DNA of 64,000 bases from Companilactobacillus furfuricola (GTDB lineage Bacteria > Bacillota > Bacilli > Lactobacillales > Lactobacillaceae). Under the pieces are notes generated by a model, which saw only the letters and a program-made list of their open reading frames with translations, had not been told where the DNA came from and did not search any database. Of this stretch, positions 9,141-21,939 are shown piece after piece. Every line of letters begins with the position of its first letter. Position 1 is the stretch's first letter. The translations under genes and the position numbers were made by a program. The stretch lies in NCBI RefSeq assembly GCF_003946325.1, contig NZ_RHNT01000011.1:1-64000 (forward strand). Reading direction: 5' to 3'.

Positions 9141-11393
9141 ATGTCAGACGATAAATTACTAAAAGGATTAAATCCCGAGCAACAAGATGCAGTCAAAGCC
9201 ACAGAAGGTCCATTGCTCATCATGGCTGGGGCGGGAAGTGGTAAAACCAGAGTATTAACTCACCGCGTTGCCTATTTGATCCAAGAAAAGAATGTCATGC
9301 CATGGCACGTCTTAGCCATCACTTTTACGAACAAGGCTGCCAAAGAAATGAAAGAACGTATCGGGAATCTTTTGGGAGAAGAAGGTCAAGATGTTTGGGT
9401 CTCGACTTTCCATTCTCTTTGTGTACGGATCTTACGTCGTGATATTGATAAATTAGGCTATTCAAGATCATTTACCATTTCTGACCCTGCTGAACAACGT
9501 ACTTTGATGAAACAAATTTTGAAACGCTTGAATTTGGATCCAAAGAAAAACGACCCTCGAGCTATTTTGGGGGCCATTAGTAATGCCAAGAATGATCTAC
9601 AGGATCCAGCAACTTATTCGCAAAATGCTAAATCGCCCTTTGAACAAACTGTTGCAACTTGTTACGATCGTTATGCCAAGGAAATGGAACGTAACCAGGC
9701 GTTAGATTTTGATGATTTGATCATGCAGACGAATGTGTTATTCGAACAAAATCCTGAAGTTTTAGAGAATTATCAAGATCGTTTCCAATATATTCACGTT
9801 GATGAATATCAAGACACTAACGAAGCTCAGTACAAGTTAGTTAAATTCTTAGGTGCTAAATATCGCAACGTTTGTGTTGTTGGTGATGCCGACCAAAGTA
9901 TTTATGGCTGGCGTGGTGCCAACATGAAAAATATCATGGACTTCGAAGATGATTATCCTGAAGCAACTTCGATCAAGTTGGAACAAAACTATCGCTCTAC
10001 GCAAACGATTTTGAGTGCTGCTAATCAAGTTATCAGTAACAACATTAACCGTAAGCCAAAGGAACTTTGGACTGACAACAAAAAGGGTGATCCAATCGAT
10101 TTTTATCGGGCTCAAAATGAGTCTGATGAAGCATTGTTCGTTATCGAGCAGATCAAGAATTTATTGTTAAAGGGATTCAATTATGGCGACTATGCGATCC
10201 TTTATCGGACCAACGCTCAATCACGTATTTTTGAAGAGAAGCTCGTCCAGTCAAATATTCCATACAAGATCGTTGGTGGTCACAAGTTCTACGATCGTAA
10301 AGAAATCAAAGATATTTTGGCCTATTTACGCTTGATCGCTAATCCGGATGATTCAATGAGTTTTCAACGGATCATTAATTCTCCTAAACGTGGTATTGGA
10401 CCAGGTACAATCGAGAAATTGCAAACTTTCGCTAATGAACACGATTGGTCATTGCTAGAAGCTGCTGAAAATATTGATCTTTCGCCGATCGGTGGCAAAC
10501 AAAATGGAACACTGGGCAAATTTGCTCGTACGATCAAGAAATTAGCGATTCAAAGTCAGGATTCATCCATGACAGAATTAATGACTAGTTTGCTTGATGA
10601 TTCTGGATACTTAGATGATCTGCACAAGCAAAAGAATCTTGAGTCTGATGCTAGGATCGAGAATATCCAAGAATTACAAACAGTAACAACGCAATTTGAT
10701 CAAGGATATGAGCCTAGTGAAGAGGCCGATGAAACACGTCTGTCAGCATTTTTAACGGATCTATCACTTACTTCAGATCAAGATGAATTAGAAGAAGATC
10801 AAAAAGAAGTTACTTTGATGACGCTACACGCTGCTAAAGGTCTAGAATTTCCAGTTGTCTTCTTAGTTGGAATGGAAGAAGGGATCTTCCCTTCATCTCG
10901 TTCAATGATGAAAGAAAGCGATATGGAAGAAGAACGTCGCTTGGCTTACGTAGGTATTACGCGTGCTGAAAAGAAGCTTTTCATCACTAATGCTTATAGC
11001 AGAATGCTTTATGGTCGGATCCAGAGCAACCAAATGTCTCGTTTTGTTAACGAGATCGGCGACGAGAATTTGAACTTGGTCAATCCAACTGCTGGATCGA
11101 TGACTTCACCAAGATTAAAAGAAAAAGAATTACCATTTTCCAAACGTCGGCGTGAAGCAGCTTTAAAACCTAGTTACCAAGTTAAGACCGCTAACAAACC
11201 TAGCGGTGCTCAAGGTGCTGAAAATGTCAGTTGGAATATCGGCGATAAAGTTAACCACAAGAAGTGGGGACAAGGTACGGTAGTTAAAGTTACTGGTGAC
11301 GGCAAGAATGCTGAACTCGATGTGGCCTTCCAAGATGAAGGAATCAAGCGATTATTAGCTGAATTTGCACCGATCACTAAAGTGACTGAATAA
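9141..11393 (+). CDS. pcrA: ATP-dependent DNA helicase PcrA
   Basis: This 750-residue UvrD/Rep-type SF1 3'-5' helicase acts in repair, rolling-circle replication and displacement of RecA. Walker A AGAGSGKTR, motif II VDEYQDTN, motif III GDADQSIYGWRGA and motif V/VI (LMTLHAAKGLEFPVVF, YVGITRAEK) are intact. A basic C-terminal extension ends in a small KOW/Tudor-like segment (DKVNHKKWGQGTVVKV) typical of PcrA. The ATG at 9141 has GGGAGAG upstream; a TTG five codons earlier would overlap that site. It starts the conserved pcrA-ligA-camS-gatCAB cluster. Confidence 0.97.
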   Translation: MSDDKLLKGLNPEQQDAVKATEGPLLIMAGAGSGKTRVLTHRVAYLIQEKNVMPWHVLAITFTNKAAKEMKERIGNLLGEEGQDVWVSTFHSLCVRILRRDIDKLGYSRSFTISDPAEQRTLMKQILKRLNLDPKKNDPRAILGAISNAKNDLQDPATYSQNAKSPFEQTVATCYDRYAKEMERNQALDFDDLIMQTNVLFEQNPEVLENYQDRFQYIHVDEYQDTNEAQYKLVKFLGAKYRNVCVVGDADQSIYGWRGANMKNIMDFEDDYPEATSIKLEQNYRSTQTILSAANQVISNNINRKPKELWTDNKKGDPIDFYRAQNESDEALFVIEQIKNLLLKGFNYGDYAILYRTNAQSRIFEEKLVQSNIPYKIVGGHKFYDRKEIKDILAYLRLIANPDDSMSFQRIINSPKRGIGPGTIEKLQTFANEHDWSLLEAAENIDLSPIGGKQNGTLGKFARTIKKLAIQSQDSSMTELMTSLLDDSGYLDDLHKQKNLESDARIENIQELQTVTTQFDQGYEPSEEADETRLSAFLTDLSLTSDQDELEEDQKEVTLMTLHAAKGLEFPVVFLVGMEEGIFPSSRSMMKESDMEEERRLAYVGITRAEKKLFITNAYSRMLYGRIQSNQMSRFVNEIGDENLNLVNPTAGSMTSPRLKEKELPFSKRRREAALKPSYQVKTANKPSGAQGAENVSWNIGDKVNHKKWGQGTVVKVTGDGKNAELDVAFQDEGIKRLLAEFAPITKVTE

Positions 11394-13430
<2,037 letters not shown>

Positions 13431-13498
13431 GTATGGCATACCTTTGATACGAGTGAGTTTTTCCTTGCTCAATGAACGATCAATAAAGGAGATAACTT

Positions 13499-14632
13499 TT
13501 GAAAAAATTCATAAAGACCACCGCTCTATTGATGGCATCAATGGTGCTTTTGTCGGCGTGTGGGAATTTACAAAATTCTAGTCTATCTTCTGGTGGAGGT
13601 GACACCAACACTTCTGTCCAGACTACTAAATCTACTGACTCCAGTAGTTACGATGTTTTACTGGATAATGGTAAGTATAAGACTAGCCCAATTAGTGGTT
13701 TAACTGCAGCAAACAATACGAATGAATTTAATACTCGTAGTTTTGAGAGTGGCTTAATGAAACTCTCGAAGGACCAATTTTCAACTAATGATTACGTCTT
13801 CCAAGAAGGACAAGTCCTGACGGCAGGAACGGTCAATAAATGGTTGGCACGTAAATCTAAGAAGAACCCAACTGGTTTGAATCCCAAGTCAAATGGTTCG
13901 ACTAAGGCTGACAAACGTGAGCCAATGTATTTTCAACAAATGATTGAAGAGGATTATTTAACTAAGCAAGATGGTAAATACAAATTGGCGGGGATGTCGA
14001 TCGGTATTGCCTTAAACGAAGTCGATTATTATCAAAAGAAGCAATACGGTGCAACTTATCAGACTAAGATCTCAACTGAAGAACAGAAGAAACACGGTCA
14101 AGAGATTGCTGCACAAGTAGTCAAAAGACTGCGTCAAGAGAAGCAAGTCGGCAATGATATGCCAATCGTAGTCGGACTTTATTCAGTTGCGCCAGAAGAT
14201 ACTATTGTTGGTGGAAATTACATTTCTTATTCCGTCAGCAAGTCTGGTGAATTAGGTTCATGGAAGGATCTGTCTTATAAGAGTCAAATGCTACCAACTG
14301 TTAATAATGAAAAAGCTATCAGCAGTAGTGATGCTGATGCCTTTTCAAACTTTAAATCGCACATTCAAGATTATTTCCCTAATTTGTCTGGTGTAACAGC
14401 CCAGGCTCATTACGATGGTGATAATTTGAAGTCGCTAGACGTTACGATCAATACCCAATTTGATGGTCTAGCTCAAGTAACTAGCTTTACACAATTCGTT
14501 CAGGATAGTGCCGGCAAGTACTTACCTTCAGGTGCTGATTTAGATATCTCGATCCAAACTGTTGATCGACAACAATCATTCATTACTAGAACTGGCGGCA
14601 AATTTAGTTCGCACGTTTTTAATGCAGATTAG
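13499..14632 (+). CDS. camS: CamS family sex-pheromone-like lipoprotein
   Basis: This 377-residue lipoprotein has a TTG start after AAAGGAG. The signal peptide ends at lipobox LLSAC (Cys about 21). The mature protein has a Ser/Thr-rich linker and the CamS domain, with EDYLTKQDGKYKLAGMSIGIALNEVDYYQ typical of the early part. In enterococci and staphylococci the signal peptide of this family is processed to a conjugation pheromone; in lactobacilli the role is unknown. Its place between ligA and gatC is conserved in many Firmicutes. It probably shares the operon. Confidence 0.9.
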   Translation: MKKFIKTTALLMASMVLLSACGNLQNSSLSSGGGDTNTSVQTTKSTDSSSYDVLLDNGKYKTSPISGLTAANNTNEFNTRSFESGLMKLSKDQFSTNDYVFQEGQVLTAGTVNKWLARKSKKNPTGLNPKSNGSTKADKREPMYFQQMIEEDYLTKQDGKYKLAGMSIGIALNEVDYYQKKQYGATYQTKISTEEQKKHGQEIAAQVVKRLRQEKQVGNDMPIVVGLYSVAPEDTIVGGNYISYSVSKSGELGSWKDLSYKSQMLPTVNNEKAISSSDADAFSNFKSHIQDYFPNLSGVTAQAHYDGDNLKSLDVTINTQFDGLAQVTSFTQFVQDSAGKYLPSGADLDISIQTVDRQQSFITRTGGKFSSHVFNAD

Positions 14633-14645
14633 TAAAGGAGAAGTT

Positions 14646-14945
14646 ATGATTTCAAAAGAAGAAGTTTTACACGTTGCTGAATTAGCAAATTTAAAATTCA
14701 AAGACGATGAAGTAGACGGATTTGTTTCACAATTAGACGACATCGTTACGATGGCTAGTCAACTATCAACCGTTGATACAGAGGGCGTTGAACCAACTTA
14801 TCACATGAGTGACACTACAACGGTATTCCGTGCAGATGAAGGTAAACATACCCAAACACGTGAAGAATTGCTCGAAAATGTACCAGAAGTTCAAGATAAC
14901 TTGATCAAGGTACCATCAATCGTTGATAAGGAGGATGGCGAATAG
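14646..14945 (+). CDS. gatC: Glutamyl-tRNA(Gln) amidotransferase subunit C
   Basis: This 99-residue subunit stabilises the GatCAB complex, which converts Glu-tRNA(Gln) and Asp-tRNA(Asn) to the correct amides. [18 protein letters not shown] and the [24 protein letters not shown] segment are typical. The ATG at 14646 follows AAAGGAGAAGTT; an earlier in-frame start overlaps camS and is not supported. The last base of its stop codon is the first base of the gatA GTG, so the subunits are translationally coupled. Confidence 0.95.
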   Translation: MISKEEVLHVAELANLKFKDDEVDGFVSQLDDIVTMASQLSTVDTEGVEPTYHMSDTTTVFRADEGKHTQTREELLENVPEVQDNLIKVPSIVDKEDGE

Positions 14946-16402
14946 TGGATTACTTTAACGAAACAATCGATTCGTTGCACAAGAAATTAGCTGATAAAGA
15001 AATTACTGCTCAAGATCTTACAAAAGATACTTTGCAACGTATCAAGGACAAAGAAGAGAAGCTAAATGCCTATGTGACAGTCAATGATGATGCCACAGAA
15101 GATGCAAAACAGATCGATAACGACGGGATCAAGGGGAGATTATCTGGTATTCCGATCGCTATTAAAGACAATATTTTGACTAAAGGTGTTTTAACAACTG
15201 CTTCAAGTAAAATCTTGTCTAATTTCATGCCAATTTATGATGCCACAGTTACTGAAAAGCTAAAGAACGCTGGAGCTATCAATGTTGGTAAGACTAACTT
15301 AGATGAATTTGCTATGGGTTCATCAACCGAAACTTCTTATTACGGTACTTCTCATAATGCTTGGGACTACACTAAAGTTCCTGGTGGGTCATCTGGTGGT
15401 TCAGCTGCAGCTGTTGCCAGTGGTGACGTTATTGCTGCCTTAGGTACTGATACAGGTGGCTCGATCAGACAGCCAGCATCATTTAACGGTATTTTTGGTA
15501 TCAAACCAACTTACGGACGTGTTTCTCGTTGGGGCGTTATTGCCTTTGCATCTAGCTTGGATCAAGTTGGTGTCATGTCAAAACGGGTCGAAGACTCAGC
15601 TGAAGTCTTAACAACCATTGCTGGACATGATGTTCAAGATTCAACTAGTTCGGAAAAAGAAGTTCCGGATTACCGTGCTAATTTAAATAAGGACATGCAT
15701 GGAATTAAGATCGCTGTTCCGAAGGAATTTTGGCATGAAGGTACTGATCCAGAAGTTTTGAAGACAGTTGATGAAGCTATCGAAACATACAAGAAACTCG
15801 GTGCCACTGTTGAAGAAGTTAGTTTACCAACTTTGAAACATGCGGTTGAAGTTTACTATGTTATTGCTTCTTCTGAAGCATCATCAAACCTTCAAAGATA
15901 CGATGGTGTCCGTTACGGATTCCGCGCTAAAGACGTGAAGAATATCAAAGAATTATTCGTTAATTCACGTTCAGAGGGATTCGGTGACGAAGTTAAACGT
16001 CGTATCATGTTAGGAACATTCGCTCTTTCTGCAGGTGCATATGATGCGTACTTCAAGAAAGCTGCTGAAGTAAGAACGATTTTTATCAACGAATTGAAGT
16101 CTATTTTAGACAAATATGATTTGATCGCTGGACCTGTTACAACTACACCAGCTTTTGGGATCGGTGAGAAGATCGATGACCCATTGGCTATGTATATGAA
16201 TGATATTTTGACGATTCCAGCAAACTTAGCTGGATTGCCTGCTGCTTCAGTTCCTGCTGGGACTGTCAATGGCTTACCAGTTGGTTTGCAATTGATGGCT
16301 AAGTCATTTGATGAACAATCAATTTTCAATGCTGCTTATGCATTGCAAGAAGAAAATAAATTTTATGAACAGATCCCAACTGCTTTAAAGGAGGAAGACT
16401 AA
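14945..16402 (+). CDS. gatA: Glutamyl-tRNA(Gln) amidotransferase subunit A
   Basis: This 485-residue amidase-signature enzyme releases ammonia from glutamine for tRNA amidation. The Ser-cisSer-Lys triad is visible: Lys in [10 protein letters not shown], Ser in [12 protein letters not shown] and Ser in [10 protein letters not shown]. The GTG start overlaps the gatC stop by one base and has AAGGAGG upstream. The stop overlaps the gatB ATG by one base. Confidence 0.97.
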   Translation: MDYFNETIDSLHKKLADKEITAQDLTKDTLQRIKDKEEKLNAYVTVNDDATEDAKQIDNDGIKGRLSGIPIAIKDNILTKGVLTTASSKILSNFMPIYDATVTEKLKNAGAINVGKTNLDEFAMGSSTETSYYGTSHNAWDYTKVPGGSSGGSAAAVASGDVIAALGTDTGGSIRQPASFNGIFGIKPTYGRVSRWGVIAFASSLDQVGVMSKRVEDSAEVLTTIAGHDVQDSTSSEKEVPDYRANLNKDMHGIKIAVPKEFWHEGTDPEVLKTVDEAIETYKKLGATVEEVSLPTLKHAVEVYYVIASSEASSNLQRYDGVRYGFRAKDVKNIKELFVNSRSEGFGDEVKRRIMLGTFALSAGAYDAYFKKAAEVRTIFINELKSILDKYDLIAGPVTTTPAFGIGEKIDDPLAMYMNDILTIPANLAGLPAASVPAGTVNGLPVGLQLMAKSFDEQSIFNAAYALQEENKFYEQIPTALKEED

Positions 16403-17829
16403 TGAATTTTGAAACAACGATCGGTCTAGAAGTCCACGTTGAACTTAAGACTAATTCAAAGATGTTTAGTCCTTCACCAGTAGCTTATGGTGCTGAACCT
16501 AACACAAATACAAACATTATCGACTTTGGTTTTCCTGGGGTCCTTCCTTCAGTTAATAAGGGTGGCTATCGTCTAGGTGTCATGGTTGCTCTTGCATTGA
16601 ATGCAGAGATCGAAAAGCATACTCATTTTGATCGTAAGAACTATTTCTACCCAGATAACCCTAAGGCTTATCAATTAACGCAACACGAAAAGCCACTAGG
16701 GCATGATGGATGGCTAGAAGTTGAAGTCAATGGTGAAAAGAAGAAGATCGGTATTGAAGAACTTCACGTTGAAGAAGATGCTGGTAAGAATACTCACCAT
16801 GGTAATAGCTCTTACGTTGACTTGAACCGTCAAGGTACACCACTTGTCGAAATCGTTTCAAAGGCTGATATGCATACACCGGATGAAGCTTATGCATACC
16901 TTGAAAAGCTTCGTCAGATCGTACAATTTACTGGTGCATCTGATGTTAAGATGGAAGAAGGTTCGATGCGTGTTGATACTAATATTTCTATCACACCGAT
17001 CGGATCAGATAAATTAGGTACGAAGGTCGAATTGAAGAACTTAAACTCATTCAACTATGTCAGAATGGGCTTAGCTTATGAACAAAAACGTCAAGCTGCC
17101 ATTTTGAAAAATGGTGGAACGATTGGTCAAGAAACACGTCGTTTCGATGAAAAAACTGGTGAGACAGTCTTGATGCGTGTTAAATCTGGTGCTGATGACT
17201 ATCGCTATTTCCCAGAACCAGATTTACCAGCTTTCAATATTGATCCTGCTTGGATCAAAGAGATCAAAGATTCATTGCCTGAACCAGCTGAAAATCGTCG
17301 TTACCGTTACATCAATGAGTTAGGGATCCCCGAATACGATGCTGGTGTTTTGACAGATACTAAAGAAATGTCAGACTTCTTTGATGAAACAGTGTCATAC
17401 AAGGCTAATCCGAAACTAGTTTCTAACTGGTTGATGGGTGAAGTTAATGGATACTTGAATGAAAAGAAAGTCGGCTTGTTAGATACAAAATTAACGCCTG
17501 AACACTTGGCTAAAATGATCAATTTGATCTCAGATGGAACTATTTCATCGAAGATCGCTAAGAAAGTTTTCCAAGAAACAATTAGTAACGGTACAGAACC
17601 TGAAGGTTGGGTCAAAGAAAAAGGCATGGTCCAAGAATCAGATCCTGCAGTCTTGAAGCCAATGATCGTTGATGTTTTGGACAATAATCAACAATCGATC
17701 GATGACTTTAAGAATGGTAAAGATCGTGCTGTTGGCTTCTTGATCGGTCAGATCATGAAGAAAACACGTGGCCAAGCCAATCCAAAAGTTGTTAACAAGA
17801 TACTGATGGAAGAATTAAATAGCCGTTAG
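16402..17829 (+). CDS. gatB: Aspartyl/glutamyl-tRNA amidotransferase subunit B
   Basis: This 475-residue subunit phosphorylates the mischarged tRNA and transfers ammonia to it. The N-terminal cradle domain ([33 protein letters not shown]), the [11 protein letters not shown] segment and the C-terminal YqeY-like helical and tail domain are complete. It starts within the gatA stop codon. dagK follows 13 bp later and probably continues the transcript. Confidence 0.97.
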   Translation: MNFETTIGLEVHVELKTNSKMFSPSPVAYGAEPNTNTNIIDFGFPGVLPSVNKGGYRLGVMVALALNAEIEKHTHFDRKNYFYPDNPKAYQLTQHEKPLGHDGWLEVEVNGEKKKIGIEELHVEEDAGKNTHHGNSSYVDLNRQGTPLVEIVSKADMHTPDEAYAYLEKLRQIVQFTGASDVKMEEGSMRVDTNISITPIGSDKLGTKVELKNLNSFNYVRMGLAYEQKRQAAILKNGGTIGQETRRFDEKTGETVLMRVKSGADDYRYFPEPDLPAFNIDPAWIKEIKDSLPEPAENRRYRYINELGIPEYDAGVLTDTKEMSDFFDETVSYKANPKLVSNWLMGEVNGYLNEKKVGLLDTKLTPEHLAKMINLISDGTISSKIAKKVFQETISNGTEPEGWVKEKGMVQESDPAVLKPMIVDVLDNNQQSIDDFKNGKDRAVGFLIGQIMKKTRGQANPKVVNKILMEELNSR

Positions 17830-17842
17830 CGAGGAGTATTTT

Positions 17843-18829
17843 ATGCGTGCTAGATTGATTTATAATCCTACGTCTGGACATGAAACACTGCCACACAGTG
17901 TAGGTGACATTTTAAATGTCTTGGAAGAGGCCGGCTATGAAGCCAGTGCCTATCGAACAACTGCTAAGAAAAAGTCAGCACTTAAAGAAGCTAGAAGAGT
18001 AGCACAAGAGGGGTTTGATTTAGTAGTTGCTGCTGGAGGAGATGGAACTATCAATGAGGTTATCAATGGGATAGCTGATTTAGATAAACGACCAGAAATG
18101 GCCATTATTCCGGCAGGGACTACCAATGATTATGCTCGAGCTTTGAAGATTACACGTGATGACGTTGTCGAAGCAGCCAAGGTAGTTCTAAAGAAACAAA
18201 AGCTTGACGTTGATATTGGCCAAGCCGGCGAACATTATTTTATTAACATTGCCGGTGGTGGTTCAATGACGGAACTGACTTATGAAGTTCCCTCTGCGTA
18301 CAAGTCCATTTTGGGTTACCTTGCATACTTAGTTAAAGGTGCTGAACTGTTACCACGGATCAGTCCCATTGATATGCACATTGAATATGATGATGGTGTT
18401 TTTGATGGCAAAGCTACGATGTTTTTGATAGGATTAACTAATTCAATCGGTGGCATGGAACAAATTGCTCCAAATTCCGTTATCGGTGATGGAACTTTCT
18501 CACTGATCATCGTCAAAGAGACGAATTTGCGTGATCTCGTCCATTTGATTACTTTAGTATTGAATGGCGGACGCCATGTCGATAATCCTAAAGTTATTTA
18601 TACTAAGACTAAAGAGATCTCTGTCAAAGCCAATGATGATAATCGTATCATGATCAATCTAGATGGTGAATATGGTGGAGATGCGCCAATGAAGTTTAAG
18701 AATCTACACAATCATGTTAGAATGTATGCAAATGTAGATTCGATCCCGTTGAAAGCTCTTGACACTCGTTCGGATGTGGAAAAAGACGTCGGTGAGAAAA
18801 TAATAGAAGAAGAAAAACACTTAGATTAA
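17843..18829 (+). CDS. dagK: Diacylglycerol kinase (DgkB type)
   Basis: This 328-residue soluble lipid kinase returns diacylglycerol released by lipoteichoic acid synthesis to phosphatidic acid. The nucleotide-binding GGDGTINEVINGI and PAGTTNDYARAL motifs are intact, with the conserved NIAGGGSMTELTYEVP region and C-terminal NLDGEYGGDAPMKF. CGAGGAG precedes the ATG. It follows gatB in a conserved order. A small terminator separates it from rlmCD. Confidence 0.95.
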   Translation: MRARLIYNPTSGHETLPHSVGDILNVLEEAGYEASAYRTTAKKKSALKEARRVAQEGFDLVVAAGGDGTINEVINGIADLDKRPEMAIIPAGTTNDYARALKITRDDVVEAAKVVLKKQKLDVDIGQAGEHYFINIAGGGSMTELTYEVPSAYKSILGYLAYLVKGAELLPRISPIDMHIEYDDGVFDGKATMFLIGLTNSIGGMEQIAPNSVIGDGTFSLIIVKETNLRDLVHLITLVLNGGRHVDNPKVIYTKTKEISVKANDDNRIMINLDGEYGGDAPMKFKNLHNHVRMYANVDSIPLKALDTRSDVEKDVGEKIIEEEKHLD

Positions 18830-18853
18830 CAGTCCCTCGGGCTGTTTTTTCTA
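18830..18853 (+). terminator. Short terminator between dagK and rlmCD
   Basis: ACAGTCC-CTC-GGGCTGT followed by TTTTTT. It overlaps the approach to the next ribosome binding site, so it may attenuate rather than stop readthrough. Confidence 0.75.
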
Positions 18854-18866
18854 TGTAAGGAGAAAT

Positions 18867-20222
18867 ATGGACAAACCTAATATTAATAAAAATGACAAAC
18901 TCGAATTGTCGATCGATGATTTATCGTATGAAGGTAAAGGTGTAGCCAAGGTCAATGACTTCACCTTGTTTGTTGACAATGCGTTGCCTGGAGAAAAGGT
19001 CAATGCCGTGATCACAAAAGTGGGTAAGAGTTATGGCTTTGCCAAAGCTTTAGAGATCTTAAAGAAGTCGCCTGATCGTGTTGACAACGTAGATAACGTC
19101 TATGTTAGAACTGGTATCGCACCTTTGAGCCATTTGGCCTATCCAGAGCAATTGAAGTTTAAACAACATCAAATTGAAGTTAACTATCAGAAGAATCATT
19201 TGGATATCCCAGTAAATGAAACTTTAGGAATGGAAGATCCTTTCCACTATCGGAATAAAGCTCAAGTACCTGTTCGCGAGATCGACCACCAATTAACGAC
19301 TGGATTTTATCGTCGTCATTCACACGAATTGATCCCAATGAAAGATTTCTTGATCCAAGATCCGAAGATCGATGCTGAAATTTTGCGTGTCCGTGATATT
19401 TTACGGAAGTATAAAGTTCGTGGTTTCGATGAAGAGAACCACAAAGGCCAAATCAGAACGATCATGGTCCGTCGTGCTTATTACACAGGTGAAATGATGG
19501 TCGTATTAGTATCTCGTGTCCGCGATATTTCACACTACAAAGATATTACAAATGAAATCATGGCCAACGAAGACGTGAAATCTCTTTACTTAAACATCAA
19601 CGAAAAGAAGACGAATGTTATTTTAGGTAATGAGATGAAGTTACTGGCTGGTTCAGCTTACATTGATGATCAATTACTTGGTCATACATACCGTATCTCG
19701 CCACGTTCTTTCTACCAAGTTAACCCGACACAAACACAAAAGCTTTACCAATTAGCTATTGAAAAAGCTGATCTAAAGGGCAATGAAAATGTTGTCGATG
19801 CCTATTCCGGGATCGGTACTATCGGACTGTCATTAGCAGATAAAGCTAAACAAGTTACCGGTATCGAAGTAGTTGAGGATGCTGTAAAAGATGCTCAACA
19901 AAACGCTGATATCAACGGTATCAAGAACGCTGACTTTATCGTTGGTAAGACAGAGGACGTATTAAATGATTGGGCTAAAAATAAAGTTGCAGTCGACGTC
20001 TTAATGGTCGATCCTCCACGTAAAGGTTTGGCTTCATCACTGATCGACAGTATCGTCAATATTAAGCCTAAGAAGATCGTTTACGTCAGTTGCAATCCAG
20101 CAACACTAGCACGTGATATCAAGGCTCTAAGCGACGTATATCAAGCAGATTCAACTACCCCAGTTGATATGTTCCCAATGACCAATCATATTGAATCAGT
20201 TACTAGTTTGAAATTGAAATAA
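18867..20222 (+). CDS. rlmCD: 23S rRNA (uracil-C5)-methyltransferase, RlmCD/RumA family
   Basis: This 451-residue enzyme has an N-terminal TRAM RNA-binding domain (LSIDDLSYEGKGVAKVNDF), a central insert domain and a C-terminal SAM methyltransferase domain (VDAYSGIGTIGLSLA). VSCNPATLARD holds the catalytic Cys and VDPPRKGL is motif IV. The Fe-S cysteines of E. coli RlmD are absent, as usual in lactobacilli. A second paralogue lies at 62240-63619; which one modifies which uracil cannot be told here. An AAGGAG site precedes the ATG. Confidence 0.93.
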   Translation: MDKPNINKNDKLELSIDDLSYEGKGVAKVNDFTLFVDNALPGEKVNAVITKVGKSYGFAKALEILKKSPDRVDNVDNVYVRTGIAPLSHLAYPEQLKFKQHQIEVNYQKNHLDIPVNETLGMEDPFHYRNKAQVPVREIDHQLTTGFYRRHSHELIPMKDFLIQDPKIDAEILRVRDILRKYKVRGFDEENHKGQIRTIMVRRAYYTGEMMVVLVSRVRDISHYKDITNEIMANEDVKSLYLNINEKKTNVILGNEMKLLAGSAYIDDQLLGHTYRISPRSFYQVNPTQTQKLYQLAIEKADLKGNENVVDAYSGIGTIGLSLADKAKQVTGIEVVEDAVKDAQQNADINGIKNADFIVGKTEDVLNDWAKNKVAVDVLMVDPPRKGLASSLIDSIVNIKPKKIVYVSCNPATLARDIKALSDVYQADSTTPVDMFPMTNHIESVTSLKLK

Positions 20223-20229
20223 TAACCTT

Positions 20230-20270
20230 AAAAGATCAAATCCCTGAAAATAATGGAGATTTGATCTTTG
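20230..20270 (+). terminator. Terminator of rlmCD
   Basis: GATCAAATC pairs with GATTTGATC, followed by a short T-rich stretch. Confidence 0.7.
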
Positions 20271-20356
20271 TTTATTCGTACAGGAAAAATGTTTGTCTAA
20301 ATAGATTGACTTGAGTACTAGTATTATGTGATACTTCTTGTCGGTACCAAACCTTA

Positions 20357-20408
20357 GTAAGTGGAATCCGGTCGGCGCTGTTGCGTTTGGAAGATCGGTG
20401 CAACTTAC
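20357..20408 (+). repeat. Small hairpin with GGA/GCA internal loop
   Basis: GTAAGT (20357) pairs with ACTTAC (20403-20408). A three-by-three loop GGA/GCA follows, then an imperfect second helix (ATCCGGTC with GATCGGT, one bulge). This is the basal design of the repeat family at 20458-20571 in miniature. The sequence outside the loop is not similar, so the relation is tentative. Confidence 0.35.
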
Positions 20409-20412
20409 AACG

Positions 20413-20448
20413 AAAAGAGTCCTGCAAAATTTTGCAGGACTCTTTTTT
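20413..20448. terminator. Bidirectional terminator
   Basis: A near-perfect 34-base palindrome, AAAAGAGTCCTGCAAAA with its complement, ends in T-runs on both strands. It can stop rlmCD transcripts and those of the minus-strand UPF0210 operon. Confidence 0.9.
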
Positions 20449-20457
20449 GTATGAAAC

Positions 20458-20571
20458 GAGTTCCAGACGAAAGCAGCCTCCGGTCAACAAACTATCAGCG
20501 AGCACTGCTTTGCAGCACTCTGGTGCTGATAGTCCGTTGATCCTCAGCAGCTGACCGATCGCCTTGCACTC
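20458..20571 (-). repeat. Structured repeat family R1, copy a
   Basis: On the minus strand: GAGT/ACTC basal helix, GCA/GGA internal loop, helix AGGCGA/TCGTCT, the conserved CAGCTGCTGAGGA strand, helix TCAAC/GTTGA, helix ACTATCAGC/GCTGATAGT and an apical GAGTGCTGC/GCAGTGCTC stem. It begins 15 bp after the stop of the UPF0210 gene, in the same direction, and is followed by the palindromic terminator. It is the most divergent full copy and so the most informative for compensatory changes. Confidence 0.85.
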
Positions 20572-20586
20572 TCTTTTTTTTAGTAT

Positions 20587-21930
20587 TTAGTTTTTAAATG
20601 AGTGAATTGGACTAGGGATATGTCCACCGCGATGGATGAAATCAGCGGGGCTATTTGTATTGACTGGCATTACTGGAGCTTGTCCGAAGAGACCGCCGAA
20701 TTCAACAGTGTCTCCGACTTTCTTGCCAGTTGCAGGGATGATCCTTACCGCAGTGGTCTTATTATTGATAACACCAATAGCTGATTCATCAGCAATCATT
20801 CCACTGATCGTCTCAGCTGTGGTATCGCCAGGAATAGCGATCATATCGAGACCGACAGAACAAACGGCAGTCATTGCTTCGAGTTTTTCAATGTTGAGAT
20901 TGCCCTTAGTTACGGCACGGATCATTTCCGCATCTTCAGATACGGGAATGAAAGCACCCGATAATCCACCGACGTGTTCACAAGCCATGACCCCACCTTT
21001 TTTAACAGCATCATTTAATAATGCTAAGGCTGCCGTCGTACCTGGAGCACCAACGCTTTCGAGACCGATTTCTTCGAGGATCTCGGCAACGGAGTCACCC
21101 TCATTTGGCGTTGGGGCAAGTGATAGGTCAACAATGCCAAAAGGAACGTTTAAAGCTTTAGAAGCAACGTTGCCGACAAATTGTCCCATGCGAGTAACTT
21201 TGAAAGCTGTCTTTTTGATGGTTTCAGAAACTTTGTCGATCGGTTGTCCCTTAACTTGTTCTAGAGCACGTTTAACGACTCCAGGACCACTAATACCAAC
21301 ATTGATCACGCAGTCGGCTTCACCAACTCCGTGGAAAGCTCCTGCCATAAAGGGATTATCTTCCACAGCATTAGCGAAGACTACTAAACTCATACAGTTT
21401 ACCGGATCTTCTTTAGCGAGATCTTTAATGACGTGCCCCATTTGTTTGACCGCATCCAAGTTGATACCTGATCTAGTTGATCCGACGTTGACCGAACCAC
21501 AGACACGTTGGGTCTCAGTTAATGCTTGCGGTATGGATTGGATCAGAGTTTCATCACCAGATTGATAGCCTTTTTGAACTAAGGCAGAGAATCCACCGAT
21601 CAAGTCGACGCCGAGTTCTTTAGCCGCCTGATCCATAGTCTTGGCATAAGCGACATAGTCTTTGTCATCAGAGGCTGCAGCAATAATGGAGATCGGCGTT
21701 ACTGATATCCGCTTGTTGACGATGGGGATACCGTATTCTGATTGGATCTCATTAGCTACTTTGACTAAGTCTTTGGCCTTGGTCGTCAACTTATCGTAAA
21801 TTTTTTGACGCGCTTTTTTTCCATCGCTGTCGATACAGTCGATGAGCGAGATACCCATTGTGATCGTCCGGATATCGAGTTTTTCTTCGGAGATCATTTG
21901 AATTGTTTCTAAAATTGAATTAGTTTCCAT
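20587..21930 (-). CDS. PFL family protein (UPF0210/DUF711)
   Basis: This 447-residue cytoplasmic protein belongs to the UPF0210 family, which shares the pyruvate formate-lyase fold but has no proven activity. [34 protein letters not shown] and the C-terminal [21 protein letters not shown] are typical. It follows the ACT-domain gene by 9 bp, an arrangement seen across Firmicutes, so the two are expected to work together. GGAGG precedes the ATG. Structured repeat R1a lies directly after the stop. Confidence 0.93.
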   Translation of the reverse strand: METNSILETIQMISEEKLDIRTITMGISLIDCIDSDGKKARQKIYDKLTTKAKDLVKVANEIQSEYGIPIVNKRISVTPISIIAAASDDKDYVAYAKTMDQAAKELGVDLIGGFSALVQKGYQSGDETLIQSIPQALTETQRVCGSVNVGSTRSGINLDAVKQMGHVIKDLAKEDPVNCMSLVVFANAVEDNPFMAGAFHGVGEADCVINVGISGPGVVKRALEQVKGQPIDKVSETIKKTAFKVTRMGQFVGNVASKALNVPFGIVDLSLAPTPNEGDSVAEILEEIGLESVGAPGTTAALALLNDAVKKGGVMACEHVGGLSGAFIPVSEDAEMIRAVTKGNLNIEKLEAMTAVCSVGLDMIAIPGDTTAETISGMIADESAIGVINNKTTAVRIIPATGKKVGDTVEFGGLFGQAPVMPVNTNSPADFIHRGGHIPSPIHSFKN

Positions 21931-21939
21931 GTCGACCTC